Positions 39,234 through 48,278 of a stretch of 64,000 bases of DNA are shown in pieces. The DNA comes from Alphaproteobacteria bacterium (GTDB taxonomy: Bacteria; Pseudomonadota; Alphaproteobacteria; Rhodobacterales; Rhodobacteraceae), in assembly GCA_030431825.1 (NCBI GenBank), contig JAUIIJ010000004.1, positions 1 to 64,000 of the forward strand, written 5' to 3'. A program made the translations under genes and the position numbers. Positions within the stretch are counted from its first letter, which is position 1. Each line of letters begins with the position of its first letter. Below the pieces are notes generated by a model. That model was given only the letters and a program-made list of their open reading frames with translations, had not been told where the DNA came from and did no database searches.

Positions 39234-40238
39234 ATGGTAGCCTGGAAACGCGACGAAAGCCATCTTCCCGCTGCGCTGCGGGGTCTTCGCCTGCCGCTCG
39301 TGGGGTCACCGCTGTTCATCGTGTCGTCTCCCGATCTGGTGATCGCCCAGTGCAAGGCGGGGATCGTCGGGTCGTTTCCGGCGTTGAACGCCCGCGAGGC
39401 CGAGGGCGAGCCACCGCTTCTCGAAGCGTGGCTGCAACGGATCACCGAGGAACTGGACCGGCACAACCAGGCGAACCCGGATCGTCCCGCCGCGCCGTTT
39501 GCCGTCAACCAGATCGTGCATCGCTCGAACGCGCGGCTGGAACGGGATCTCGAGATTTGCAACCGCTACAAGGTGCCGATCTGGATCACCTCGCTTGGGG
39601 CGCGGGTGGAAGTGAATGACGCGGCGCATGATTGTGGCGGCATCGTTCTGCACGACATCATCAATAATACCTTCGCCAAGAAGGCCATCGAAAAAGGCGC
39701 TGACGGGCTGATCGCGGTGGCGGCGGGGGCAGGTGGCCATGCCGGTCCGCAATCTCCCTTTGCCCTGATCCGCGAAATCCGTGAATGGTTTGCCGGGCCG
39801 CTGCTGCTCTCCGGAGCGATCGCGACCGGAGATGCGCTGTTGGCGGCCCTGGCGGTTGGTGCCGATTTCGGCTATGCGGGATCCCCTTTCATCGCCACGA
39901 CCGAAGCCAACGCACAGCCGGCCTACAAGGAAATGATCGTGGCAAGCGGCGCCGAGGATATCGTGACCTCGACGCTGTTCACAGGCGTCTCCGGCAACTA
40001 CCTGAAACCGTCGATCACCGCAGCCGGGATGGATGCGGACAACCTGCCTTCCGCGGACGCGAGTTCGATGAATTTCGACTCCGGCTCGTCCAAGCCAAAG
40101 GCGTGGAAGGAAATCTGGGGGTCGGGGCAGGGCATCGGCGCGGTCAATGAAATCACCGGTGCCGCCGAACTCGTCGATCGTATCGAGCGGGAATTCCTTG
40201 ATGCCGGTGCCCGGATCGCCAGCGAGTTCACCGGCTAG
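39234..40238 (+). CDS. Nitronate monooxygenase / 2-nitropropane dioxygenase-like flavoprotein
   Basis: 334 aa from ATG 39234, with AGGAG eight bases upstream. The FMN-binding TIM barrel shows PLVGSPLFIVSSPDLV, FAVNQIVHRSN, GADGLIAVAAGAGGHAGPQSPF and LLSGAIATGDALLAALAVGADFGYAGS. Family members oxidise nitronates, but related flavoproteins of this fold act on other compounds. The context is acyl-CoA catabolism rather than nitro compounds. The stop is followed directly by the next start (TAG-ATG). Confidence 0.85.
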   Translation: MVAWKRDESHLPAALRGLRLPLVGSPLFIVSSPDLVIAQCKAGIVGSFPALNAREAEGEPPLLEAWLQRITEELDRHNQANPDRPAAPFAVNQIVHRSNARLERDLEICNRYKVPIWITSLGARVEVNDAAHDCGGIVLHDIINNTFAKKAIEKGADGLIAVAAGAGGHAGPQSPFALIREIREWFAGPLLLSGAIATGDALLAALAVGADFGYAGSPFIATTEANAQPAYKEMIVASGAEDIVTSTLFTGVSGNYLKPSITAAGMDADNLPSADASSMNFDSGSSKPKAWKEIWGSGQGIGAVNEITGAAELVDRIEREFLDAGARIASEFTG

Positions 40239-40889
40239 ATGGCAGAGCTTCTGGTCATCCGGCACGCCCAGGCGAGCTTTGGCGCCGACAATTACGATCG
40301 GCTGTCAGAGCTCGGCCACCGGCAGGCGGAAATGGCCGGAGACGCGCTTCGGGCGTCGGGCTGGGTGCCGGACCGGCTGGTGACGGGAACGCTGGTTCGC
40401 CAGCAGGAAACCCTGTTATCGATGGGGTTTGACGAACCGCCCGAGCAGCACGCGGGATTCAATGAATACGACTTCCACGACCTGCTCTCCGTGCGGTTCG
40501 ATGGCGATGTTCCCGATCCGGTGCGCCATGATCGCAAGACGCATTTCCGAACGCTGCGCGAAACCATTCTGGAATGGCAGGCCGGGGGGCTCTCCGGAGC
40601 GCGCGAAAGCTGGCAAGACTTCTCGCAGCGGGTCGAGAGCGCACGACAATTCGCGACGGACGGTCCGGCACGACGGGTGCTGGTGATCAGCTCGGGCGGA
40701 CCGATTGGCGCCCTGGTCAAATCCTGTCTTGACGCACCCGATGCACAGATGATCGCGCTGAACCTTCAGGTCAAGAACACCTCGTGGACCCGCTTTTTCT
40801 TCAACTCCGGCACCTTTCTGCTGCATGAGTTCAACACAACCCCGCATTTTGCCACCCCCGAGCAGGCAAAACTGCTGACCTTCAGCTGA
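40239..40889 (+). CDS. PGAM-like histidine phosphatase lacking the second histidine
   Basis: 216 aa. The nucleophile histidine H9 is present (VIRHAQASF), but where the family has S-H-G-G this protein reads VLVISSGGPIGALV, so the second catalytic histidine is replaced by serine. The rest (DRLSELGHRQAEMAG, GTLVRQQET, EYDFHDLL) fits the family. It lies directly before the APH-type kinase gene, suggesting that both act on one phosphorylated intermediate. It may be a slow phosphatase, a phosphotransferase or a binding protein. Confidence 0.83.
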   Translation: MAELLVIRHAQASFGADNYDRLSELGHRQAEMAGDALRASGWVPDRLVTGTLVRQQETLLSMGFDEPPEQHAGFNEYDFHDLLSVRFDGDVPDPVRHDRKTHFRTLRETILEWQAGGLSGARESWQDFSQRVESARQFATDGPARRVLVISSGGPIGALVKSCLDAPDAQMIALNLQVKNTSWTRFFFNSGTFLLHEFNTTPHFATPEQAKLLTFS

Positions 40890-40898
40890 GGAGCGATC

Positions 40899-41927
40899 AT
40901 GACACATGAGACGCAGACACTCGATCTTGACGCCGTAGCTGCCTATCTCGGCCAGCACCTTCCGGGCTTTGCAGGACCCCTGAGCGCGCAGAAGTTCGAA
41001 ACCGGGCAAAGCAACCCGACCTTCCTGCTCAGGACGCCCGAGCGGAACTATGTGCTGCGGCGCAAGCCGCCGGGGACGCTTCTGAAATCCGCACATGCCG
41101 TGGACCGTGAATTCCGTGTCCAAAGGGCATTGGCGGAAACCGACGTTCCGGTGGCGCGGATGCACCTGTTATGCGACGATGACAGCGTGATCGGATCGAT
41201 GTTCTACGTGATGGACCATGTGGACGGGCGCAATTTCAACGAACCCACGATGCCGGATGTCGCGAACGACGTGCGCGGCGGCGTGATCGACGACATGAAC
41301 CGGGTGCTTGCCGCCCTTCACATGGTCGATATCGATGCCGTGGGCCTGTCCGATTACGGCCCGCCCGGCAACTACTTTCAGCGCCAGGTCGAACGCTGGT
41401 CAAAACAGTACCGCGCCTCGGAAACCGATCCGGTTCCGGCGATGGACACCCTGATGCGGGAACTGGTCGAGAAGATGCCGGAAGACGACGGGCAGCGCAG
41501 CCTCGTGCATGGCGACTACCGCCTGGACAACATGATTTTCGACAAGAACGGTTCGACATGCCTGGCGGTGCTCGATTGGGAACTGTCGACGATCGGACAC
41601 CCGTTTGCGGATCTTGCATCGGTCATCATGCAGTGGCAGATGCCGCCGGGGCGTGAAGGGCGCGGGCTGGCCGGTGTCGATCGCAAGGCGTTGGGCCTGC
41701 CGTCCGATGCCGAGTTCATCGCCCGTTACTGTGAGCGTCGCGGATTGCCCGGTATCGACAATTTCGGCTTTTACCTGTCCTTCTGCTTCTTCCGTATGGC
41801 AGCAATCATCCAGGGTGTTCTGAAACGGGCGCTCGATGGCAATGCCAGCAACCCGGAACGCGCCATGAAGGTCGGTCAATATGTTCCCGTTTTCGCGGAT
41901 CATGGTCTGAAGGCGCTGTCGACGTAG
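40899..41927 (+). CDS. APH-type phosphotransferase, homologous to the kinase domain of ACAD10/11
   Basis: 342 aa from ATG 40899, with GAGGAG upstream. Kinase motifs are LVHGDYRLDNMIF (H204-N211, catalytic D206) and VLDWELSTIGHP (D226). The N-terminal GQSNPTFLL and YVLRRKPPG are typical of the aminoglycoside-phosphotransferase-like domain fused to acyl-CoA dehydrogenase in ACAD10/11 and found alone in bacteria (such as LvaA of the levulinate pathway). In those systems it phosphorylates a 4-hydroxyacyl-CoA. A matching ACAD is encoded at 55.3 kb. Confidence 0.87.
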   Translation: MTHETQTLDLDAVAAYLGQHLPGFAGPLSAQKFETGQSNPTFLLRTPERNYVLRRKPPGTLLKSAHAVDREFRVQRALAETDVPVARMHLLCDDDSVIGSMFYVMDHVDGRNFNEPTMPDVANDVRGGVIDDMNRVLAALHMVDIDAVGLSDYGPPGNYFQRQVERWSKQYRASETDPVPAMDTLMRELVEKMPEDDGQRSLVHGDYRLDNMIFDKNGSTCLAVLDWELSTIGHPFADLASVIMQWQMPPGREGRGLAGVDRKALGLPSDAEFIARYCERRGLPGIDNFGFYLSFCFFRMAAIIQGVLKRALDGNASNPERAMKVGQYVPVFADHGLKALST

Positions 41928-41958
41928 AGTGGACCGGGCGATTGGGGGAGGGGACAAC

Positions 41959-42762
41959 ATGCCGGAAACGGAATTCAGCGCAGGTCTAGACGAAGACAAG
42001 GACAGGAACTTTGTCACCGCCCTTGCGCGCGGTCTGGACGTGCTGCGGTGTTTTCGCCCGAACGAAACCGACCTGACCAACACCGATATCTCGGAACGCA
42101 CCGACCTTCCGAAACCGACGGTGTCGCGTCTGACTCATACGCTGTGCAAGCTGGACTATCTTGTCGCTGACCCGCGCACAGGCAGCTATCGATTGAGCGC
42201 GGGCGTGCTGCAACTGGGCTATGGCGTGTTGTCGGGCATGGAAATCGGCGAGCGCGCCGCAGATGCAATGCGTCAACTGCGCAACGGCCCGAATTCCTAC
42301 ATCACCTGCGCGCTGGCCGAACGGCATCGAATGGACGCGGTCTATGTGGCGGTGCAGCGGTCGCGCGAAGAGATTTCGCTCACGATGCATGTGGGGTCGA
42401 GACTGCCGCTGTTTCGCTCGGCGATGGGGCGCTCGATACTCGCCGGCATGAGCGAGCAAGACCGCGCGACGACGCTTGCCGAGGCCGACCGGCTGGATCC
42501 GGACGGGCAGGAAGCGCGTCACGCCAGCCTCGAACGTGCTCTTCAGGAATACGAGTCGAACGGATACTGCACCGGCTACGGTGACTGGCGTCCGGATGTG
42601 AACGGTATCGCGGTTCCGGTCTATTCGCTGAACGGCGCGCGGGTCTACGGGTTGAATGTCGGGGGACCGGCATTCCACGTCAAGAAGAAGCAGTTGGAAC
42701 AACATTACGCCCCGAATCTGATCCGTGCCGCAGAGGCTCTGAGTTGCCGCCCTTCGGTTTAG
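41959..42762 (+). CDS. IclR family transcriptional regulator
   Basis: 267 aa from ATG 41959, chosen for the very strong ribosome site GGGGAGGGGA just before it. The N-terminal winged helix (NTDISERTDLPKPTVSRLTHTLCKLDYL) and the C-terminal effector domain (GSRLPLFRSAMGRSILAGMS, NGIAVPVYSLNGARVYGLNVGGP) are complete. It closes the operon starting at 37386 and precedes the liv genes. It probably controls one or both in response to a pathway intermediate; this is inferred from position only. Confidence 0.9.
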   Translation: MPETEFSAGLDEDKDRNFVTALARGLDVLRCFRPNETDLTNTDISERTDLPKPTVSRLTHTLCKLDYLVADPRTGSYRLSAGVLQLGYGVLSGMEIGERAADAMRQLRNGPNSYITCALAERHRMDAVYVAVQRSREEISLTMHVGSRLPLFRSAMGRSILAGMSEQDRATTLAEADRLDPDGQEARHASLERALQEYESNGYCTGYGDWRPDVNGIAVPVYSLNGARVYGLNVGGPAFHVKKKQLEQHYAPNLIRAAEALSCRPSV

Positions 42763-43239
42763 CGAGAGACGATAGAATCGCCGCGGCAGCAGTGGAATAA
42801 AGTTTTGCATCGCGGAACGACCGGGACATTCGCAACAAGCGATGATTGTGCAAACTCCCCCGAAAACTCACGCTGTGATTGCAAGCGCTGTTTGCGGTTG
42901 CCGTGATCGCGAGACGGATCGGTCACGGTTTCAAATTGCGGCGACCGCCCCAGGATCATCGATTTAAAAAATCAAGATAATATTGTATAATCAAATTATT
43001 AAGGCTGAAAGTTCAATACTCTAATGAAGTTTTCGGCATGAAATTTGATCGCCTAATTTATGTGCGTGCCGCTCCGCTTGGGCAAATTTTTTAGCCAAAT
43101 CCTTTCGCCGCTCATGACGTTGCGTGACGCGTCGCAGAATACTTGACTTTGACGGTCGATATGCAACTCTTCAGCCAGTGCCTGGCCCGAAAATAAGAAT
43201 GAACAGACCCGTCAGGCAGCGTGATAGGGAGGAAACTAC
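42763..43239. other. Gene-free, AT-rich region upstream of livK with candidate promoter
   Basis: 477 bp with no convincing gene. About 42960-43060 is strikingly AT-rich for this genome. It contains a perfect -10 hexamer TATAAT at 42986-42991, 17 bp after a poor -35 TTTAAA (42963-42968). A TTGACT at 43143-43148 has no good -10. The region probably holds the liv promoter and the IclR target sites. Confidence 0.4.
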
Positions 43240-44481
43240 ATGCGCATCACCACCAGGATAGGTGTATCCAGCGTTCTGGCATTGGCCATCAGTGCGGGCG
43301 CGGCATTTGCCGAGAATATCAAGATCGCGTTCATCGACCCGCTGTCGGGCCCATTTGCGAGCACCGGGACGAACGGGCTGAACCAGTATGAGTTCGCGGC
43401 GCAGTATCTCGTCAACGACAAGGGCGGCGTGCTGGATGGCGACATGTTCGAGATCGTGGGCTTTGATAACAAGATCAGCCCCAAGGAATCCCTCATCCAG
43501 CTTCAGGTCGCCATCGACCAGGGCATCCGGTACATCGTTCAGGGCAACAGTTCGGGCGTTGCCAACGCACTGACGGAAGCCATCGAAAAGCACAACAGGC
43601 GCAATCCCGACAGCCGCGTGCTGTTCCTGAACTATTCGGCGGTCGATCCGGCGCTGACCAATGACAAGTGCAATTTCTGGCACTTCCGGTTCGATGCCAA
43701 TGCCGACATCAAGATGGATGCGCTGACCGACGTGATCGCGCAGAGCGACGACATCACCAAGGTCTATATCATCGGGCAGGATTATTCCTTCGGCAAGGCG
43801 GTGGCATCTGCCGCCGTGGAAATGCTTGGCGAAAAGCGCCCTGACATCGAGATCGTCGGCAACGAGTTGCACCCCATCGGCAAGGTCAAGGATTTCACAC
43901 CCTATGCCCGCAAGATCGTCGCGTCCGAGGCGAATGCGGTGATCACCGGCAACTGGGGGTCGGACATGCTCGGTCTGGGCAAGGCGGTGATCGAAAACGG
44001 CTATACCGGACCGATCTTCAACTATTATGCCGGTTCGGATGGCATCACCGCAGCCTTTGGCGAAAGCGGCAAGGGCATCCTGATGCAGGTGTCCGAAGGC
44101 AAGCTGAACCCGCCCGAAGAGAAAGCGCTCGAATATTTCACCGCGTTCCGGGAAAAATATCCCGAGTCCGATGTGTCGCAGCCGCGTATCACCAACGTGA
44201 TCGAAATGCTGGCCAAGGCCATCGATCAGGCAGGCACCGCAGATGACGTTGTCGCGGTCGCAAATGCCCTTGAGGGGATGGAGCACGACTCGATCTGGGG
44301 CGGCAAGGTCTTTATCCGCCCGCAGGATCATCAGGCCATCCAGGATGTGCATATCCTGGCGCACACCAACGAAGGCGTGCAGATCGATCTCGACAATTCC
44401 GAGTTCGGTCCGGTTGCGGTCAATACCGTCGAAATGGCGGCCATGGACAGCGCGACCACCTGCAAGATGAAGCGCCCCTGA
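43240..44481 (+). CDS. livK: Branched-chain amino-acid-type ABC importer, substrate-binding protein
   Basis: 413 aa with a signal peptide cut near GAAFA|ENI. The Leu/Ile/Val-binding fold is clear (IAFIDPLSGPFASTG, IVQGNSSGVANALTEAIEKHN, KVYIIGQDYSFGKAV). LivK-like proteins bind many ligands including amino acids, aromatic acids and amides. In this catabolic context the real ligand may be an acid rather than Leu/Ile/Val. A hairpin follows before livH. Confidence 0.87.
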   Translation: MRITTRIGVSSVLALAISAGAAFAENIKIAFIDPLSGPFASTGTNGLNQYEFAAQYLVNDKGGVLDGDMFEIVGFDNKISPKESLIQLQVAIDQGIRYIVQGNSSGVANALTEAIEKHNRRNPDSRVLFLNYSAVDPALTNDKCNFWHFRFDANADIKMDALTDVIAQSDDITKVYIIGQDYSFGKAVASAAVEMLGEKRPDIEIVGNELHPIGKVKDFTPYARKIVASEANAVITGNWGSDMLGLGKAVIENGYTGPIFNYYAGSDGITAAFGESGKGILMQVSEGKLNPPEEKALEYFTAFREKYPESDVSQPRITNVIEMLAKAIDQAGTADDVVAVANALEGMEHDSIWGGKVFIRPQDHQAIQDVHILAHTNEGVQIDLDNSEFGPVAVNTVEMAAMDSATTCKMKRP

Positions 44482-44499
44482 CGCGGGGATCAAGCCAAC

Positions 44500-44524
44500 C
44501 CTGCTCCCGGATGTCGGGGGCAGG
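44500..44524 (+). other. Hairpin between livK and livH
   Basis: CCTGCTCCCG (44500-44509) pairs with CGGGGGCAGG (44515-44524) with one T-G pair and loop GATGT. No long T-run follows. It resembles the hairpins that protect or attenuate transcripts after binding-protein genes. Confidence 0.5.
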
Positions 44525-44568
44525 TATCGTTCATCTTGAAATGATATCACTGCGCCGGGGAAACTGAG

Positions 44569-45525
44569 ATGGATCTCGTACTCGTCAATCTGATCGACGG
44601 GCTGGTGACCGGATTGCTTCTGTTCATGCTGTCCGCAGGCCTGACATTGATTTTTTCGATGATGGGGGTTCTGAATTTCGCCCATGCCAGCTTTTACATG
44701 CTGGGGGCCTATTTCGCCTATCAGATCAGCACGTACATGGGGTTCTGGATGGGGCTTCTGATTGCCCCGATCATCGTCGGAATCGCCGGTGCCGGCATCG
44801 AACGCTATGGTCTGCGCAAGGTGCATCAATACGGGCACGTTCCGGAACTGATCTTTACCTTCGGTCTTGCGCTGCTGATCGAGGAAGTCGTGCAGTTCAT
44901 CTGGGGCAAGAGCCAGATGCCGTATGAGCCGCCGGAAATCCTGCAATTCACGCTGTTCTCGATCTCGGGCAATGCAATCCCGGCCTACAAGGTCTTCATG
45001 ATCTTCGTTTCGATCGCGATCTTCCTGGCGCTGCTTTACGTGCTCACCCGAACCCGCGTCGGCATGGTGATCCAGGCGGCGCTCAGCTATCCGAAAACGG
45101 TTGAGGCCTTGGGGCACAACGTGCCGCTGGTCTTCATGGGGGTGTTCGGCGTCGGCACGGCGCTGGCCGGTCTGGCCGGTGTCATTGCCGGCCCGGTGCT
45201 GGGCACGTTTCCGGGCATGGCATTCCTGCTCGGCTCGATTGTGTTCGTGACCATCGTGATTGGCGGCCTGGGATCATTGTGGGGGGCGCTGGTGGCATCG
45301 CTGCTGATCGGCTGGATCACCACCTTCGCAGCCAGTTACAACGTGGCGATGGCGGATGTCCTGATCGCCCTGGGATTCGAGCAGCCCGTCGACCTGTCCG
45401 AGAGCGCCTGGCGAGACCTGTGGTCGCTGACGCTGCCGCAGATCGGGCCGATCCTGCCCTATCTCCTGATGGTGCTGATCCTTGTGTTCCGCCCCTATGG
45501 CCTGTTCGGAAAGCGCGACGTATGA
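44569..45525 (+). CDS. livH: Branched-chain amino-acid-type ABC importer, permease LivH
   Basis: 318 aa, highly hydrophobic, with the family motif GLTLIFSMMGVLNFAHASFYMLGAY near the N terminus and GLGSLWGALVASLLIGW near the C terminus. It forms half of the membrane channel with LivM. The stop overlaps the livM start (ATGA). Confidence 0.92.
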   Translation: MDLVLVNLIDGLVTGLLLFMLSAGLTLIFSMMGVLNFAHASFYMLGAYFAYQISTYMGFWMGLLIAPIIVGIAGAGIERYGLRKVHQYGHVPELIFTFGLALLIEEVVQFIWGKSQMPYEPPEILQFTLFSISGNAIPAYKVFMIFVSIAIFLALLYVLTRTRVGMVIQAALSYPKTVEALGHNVPLVFMGVFGVGTALAGLAGVIAGPVLGTFPGMAFLLGSIVFVTIVIGGLGSLWGALVASLLIGWITTFAASYNVAMADVLIALGFEQPVDLSESAWRDLWSLTLPQIGPILPYLLMVLILVFRPYGLFGKRDV

Positions 45526-46811
45526 GCGACACAGCAAGCAATAACGGCACCGCGCAGCGTGGCGGATCCCGTCTGGGTGCGGCGACGCCCTGGATCGTCT
45601 CGATCGTCATCCTGGCAATCATCCCGTTCGTCTTTACCTCCAACAGCGCCATCACGATCATGAACCAGATGGCGATCACGATCGTTTTCGCGCTGGCCTA
45701 CAACATGTTGCTGGGGCAGGGCGGCATGCTGTCCTTCGGGCACGCGGTGTATATGGGCGTCGGCGGGTTCATGTGCGTGCACATCATGAACTATGTCGAG
45801 GATTACAGCCTGCCGCTGCCGCTGCCGGTGCTGCCGCTCTTCGGAGGGCTGTTCGGGCTCGGGCTCGCCACCATTGTCGGCTCGTTCTCCACGCGCAAGG
45901 CGGGCACGGTCTTTGCCATGATCTCGCTTGGCGTGGGGGAATTGATCGCCGCCTGTTCGGTCATCATCGTGGCGTTCTTCGGCGGCGAAGAGGGGGTCAG
46001 CGGTGACCGCACCTATGGGCTGCCGTTCTTCGGGATCGAGTTTCTGCACCAGATCGAGGTCTACTATCTCATCGCGTTCTGGCTACTGCTCTCGGCATTG
46101 CTGATGTTCCTCTATTCCCGCACCCCGATCGGTCGCATGGCCAACGCGGTGCGTGACAATCCGGAACGCGCGGAATTCCTCGGCTATTCGGCCCGCTGGG
46201 TGCGGTTCTTTTCCTTCTGCGCATCGGGCTTCTTTGCCGGGATCGCGGGCGGGCTTTTTGCCATCAATTACGAAATCCTGACCGAAGAAAACCTGAACCT
46301 CGTGCAATCGGGCAGCATCCTTCTGATCACCTTCCTGGGCGGGGTCGGATACTTTTTCGGACCGATCATCGGCGCGGTGGTCTTCACCCTGCTGCAAACG
46401 GTGCTCAGCCTCGAAACCGAACTCTGGCAGCTTTATGTCGGGGCGCTGTTCGTGGCGACCGTGATGTATTTCCCCGGCGGGCTGGCCGGCATCCTGATGA
46501 TGCACATGCCGGCGATACGGATGGGCAAGGCCGGGCTGCTGGTGATGCCGTATATCAAGACCGTGCTGCCCGCGATCATCGGAACACTTGGTCTCGCGGC
46601 GCTGATCGAGACCATCTTTCACATCCGTCACGCCGCCACCGGCGATGAGGAAATGACCCTGTTCTGGACCACATTCAACAGCCACTCGGTCTTGCCCTGG
46701 CTGGTCATGATCCTTGTCACCGTGACCGGATACTGGCTGACCCGGCGCAACCTGCCCGAGCTGCGCCGCGCATGGCACGAGGCCAACACCATCGATGGGA
46801 GCCCGTCATGA
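45522..46811 (+). CDS. livM: Branched-chain amino-acid-type ABC importer, permease LivM with C-terminal extension
   Basis: 429 aa from the ATG overlapping livH. The core (LAYNMLLGQGGMLSFGHAVYMGVGG, FLGGVGYFFGPIIGAV) ends near residue 335. After it come about 90 further residues with two more hydrophobic segments (YIKTVLPAIIGTLGLAALIE, LPWLVMILVTVTGYWL), which the usual LivM lacks. The stop overlaps the livG start (ATGA). Confidence 0.9.
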   Translation: MSDTASNNGTAQRGGSRLGAATPWIVSIVILAIIPFVFTSNSAITIMNQMAITIVFALAYNMLLGQGGMLSFGHAVYMGVGGFMCVHIMNYVEDYSLPLPLPVLPLFGGLFGLGLATIVGSFSTRKAGTVFAMISLGVGELIAACSVIIVAFFGGEEGVSGDRTYGLPFFGIEFLHQIEVYYLIAFWLLLSALLMFLYSRTPIGRMANAVRDNPERAEFLGYSARWVRFFSFCASGFFAGIAGGLFAINYEILTEENLNLVQSGSILLITFLGGVGYFFGPIIGAVVFTLLQTVLSLETELWQLYVGALFVATVMYFPGGLAGILMMHMPAIRMGKAGLLVMPYIKTVLPAIIGTLGLAALIETIFHIRHAATGDEEMTLFWTTFNSHSVLPWLVMILVTVTGYWLTRRNLPELRRAWHEANTIDGSPS

Positions 46812-47575
46812 GCAACGCAACACCGGCGCTCCAGATCGACGATTTGCGCAAGAGTTTCGGCAAGGCCGAGATCATCCGGGGTGTGAACCTGACGATCGGG
46901 CGTGGCGAGCGCCACGCGGTGATCGGCCCAAACGGCGCCGGAAAATCGACCCTGTTCAACCTGATCACCGGCCGTTTTCCGTCAAGCGGCGGCAAGGTGC
47001 GATTGCACGGCAATGACCTGACGGGGCTGGCCCCGTTCCAGATCAACCGGATGGGGCTGAGCCGGTCGTTCCAGATCACCAATATCTTTCCGAACATGAG
47101 CGTGTTCGAGAACGTGCGCTGTTCGTTGCTCTGGAGCCGGGGCTACAAATACTCGTTCTGGCATATCGTCAGCAAATCCCGTGAACTCACCGAGGCAGCG
47201 GATGCGGTCCTTGAGCAGATCAACCTGACGGAACGGCGCGACCTGCCGGCCGGCATGCTGTCATATGCCGAGCAGCGCGCGCTCGAGATCGGCATCACGA
47301 TGGCGGGTGGCGCGGATGTCATCATGCTGGATGAACCGACCGCCGGGATGAGCCATTCGGAAACCGACTATATCATGGACCTGATCCGGCAGGTGACCGA
47401 GAACAAGACCCTGATCATGGTGGAACATGACATGGGCGTGGTATTCGGGCTGGCCGACTATATCTCGGTGCTTGTCTATGGCGAGATCATCGCCACCGGC
47501 CGGCCCGAAGAGGTCCGTGCCAACCCCAAGGTTCAAGAGGCGTATCTTGGCGCCGCACTGGAGGCCGAGCACTGA
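46808..47575 (+). CDS. livG: Branched-chain amino-acid-type ABC importer, ATPase LivG
   Basis: 255 aa. Walker A is canonical (GPNGAGKST, 40-48), Walker B is VIMLDEPTAGMS, and the switch histidine lies in VEHDMGVV. The signature motif reads LSYAE (151-155) instead of LSGGQ or LSYGE, losing the second glycine. It pairs with LivF to power the importer. livF starts 1 nt after its stop. Confidence 0.92.
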   Translation: MSNATPALQIDDLRKSFGKAEIIRGVNLTIGRGERHAVIGPNGAGKSTLFNLITGRFPSSGGKVRLHGNDLTGLAPFQINRMGLSRSFQITNIFPNMSVFENVRCSLLWSRGYKYSFWHIVSKSRELTEAADAVLEQINLTERRDLPAGMLSYAEQRALEIGITMAGGADVIMLDEPTAGMSHSETDYIMDLIRQVTENKTLIMVEHDMGVVFGLADYISVLVYGEIIATGRPEEVRANPKVQEAYLGAALEAEH

Positions 47576-47576
47576 T

Positions 47577-48278
47577 ATGCTGGAAGTCGAAGATCTTCAC
47601 GCCTTCTACGGCAAGTCGCACATCCTGCAAGGGGTCAACATGAACATCCAGGAGGGCGAGATCGTCGCGCTTCTGGGGCGAAACGGCGTAGGTCGCTCGA
47701 CCACCTGCAAGGCGATCATGGGCGAGGTGCCGCCGCGCGGGTCGGTGCGGTTCAAGGGGCAGGAACTCGCCGGCAAGAAGGCGTTCGAAGTCGCAAATCT
47801 CGGTCTGGGATACGTGCCTGAAAACCGCGATATCTTTCCCGGTCTCACCACCCGGCAAAACCTCATCCTGGGTCTCAAGCCGGGGCAGAAGGACGGCAGC
47901 GGCAGATGGTCGATGCAGGACATGTTCGATCTGTTCGAGAATCTCAGGAACCGCGCCGATGTCGAGGCGTCGGTGCTGTCGGGCGGCGAACAGCAGATGC
48001 TGACCATGTGCCGGACCCTGATGGGCGATCCGGATTTCATCATGATCGACGAACCGACCGAGGGGTTGTCGCCGCAGATGACGCAAAAGGTCGCCGAACT
48101 CTTGCAGGAGATCGCCCGGCGCGGCATCGCCACCCTGCTGGTCGAACAAAAGCTGGCCATCGCCATGGATATCGCGCATCGCGTCTATGTGATGGGCCAC
48201 GGCCATGTGGTGTTCGAAGGCACCCCCGACGAATTGCGGGCGCGCGACGACGTGCGCAAGGAGTGGCTCGAAGTCTGA
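47577..48278 (+). CDS. livF: Branched-chain amino-acid-type ABC importer, ATPase LivF (Walker A Arg)
   Basis: 233 aa. The Walker A motif reads GRNGVGRST (34-42), with arginine R40 in place of the invariant lysine. The signature VLSGGEQQ and Walker B FIMIDEPTEGLSP are canonical. It is the second ATPase subunit and the last gene of livKHMGF. I recall Arg at this place in some other LivF proteins, so it may be a lineage trait, not a defect. Confidence 0.92.
   Translation: MLEVEDLHAFYGKSHILQGVNMNIQEGEIVALLGRNGVGRSTTCKAIMGEVPPRGSVRFKGQELAGKKAFEVANLGLGYVPENRDIFPGLTTRQNLILGLKPGQKDGSGRWSMQDMFDLFENLRNRADVEASVLSGGEQQMLTMCRTLMGDPDFIMIDEPTEGLSPQMTQKVAELLQEIARRGIATLLVEQKLAIAMDIAHRVYVMGHGHVVFEGTPDELRARDDVRKEWLEV

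Noticed and set aside
43171-45117. 648-codon open frame on the minus strand
   Set aside because: Antisense to livK and livH with no protein-like features.
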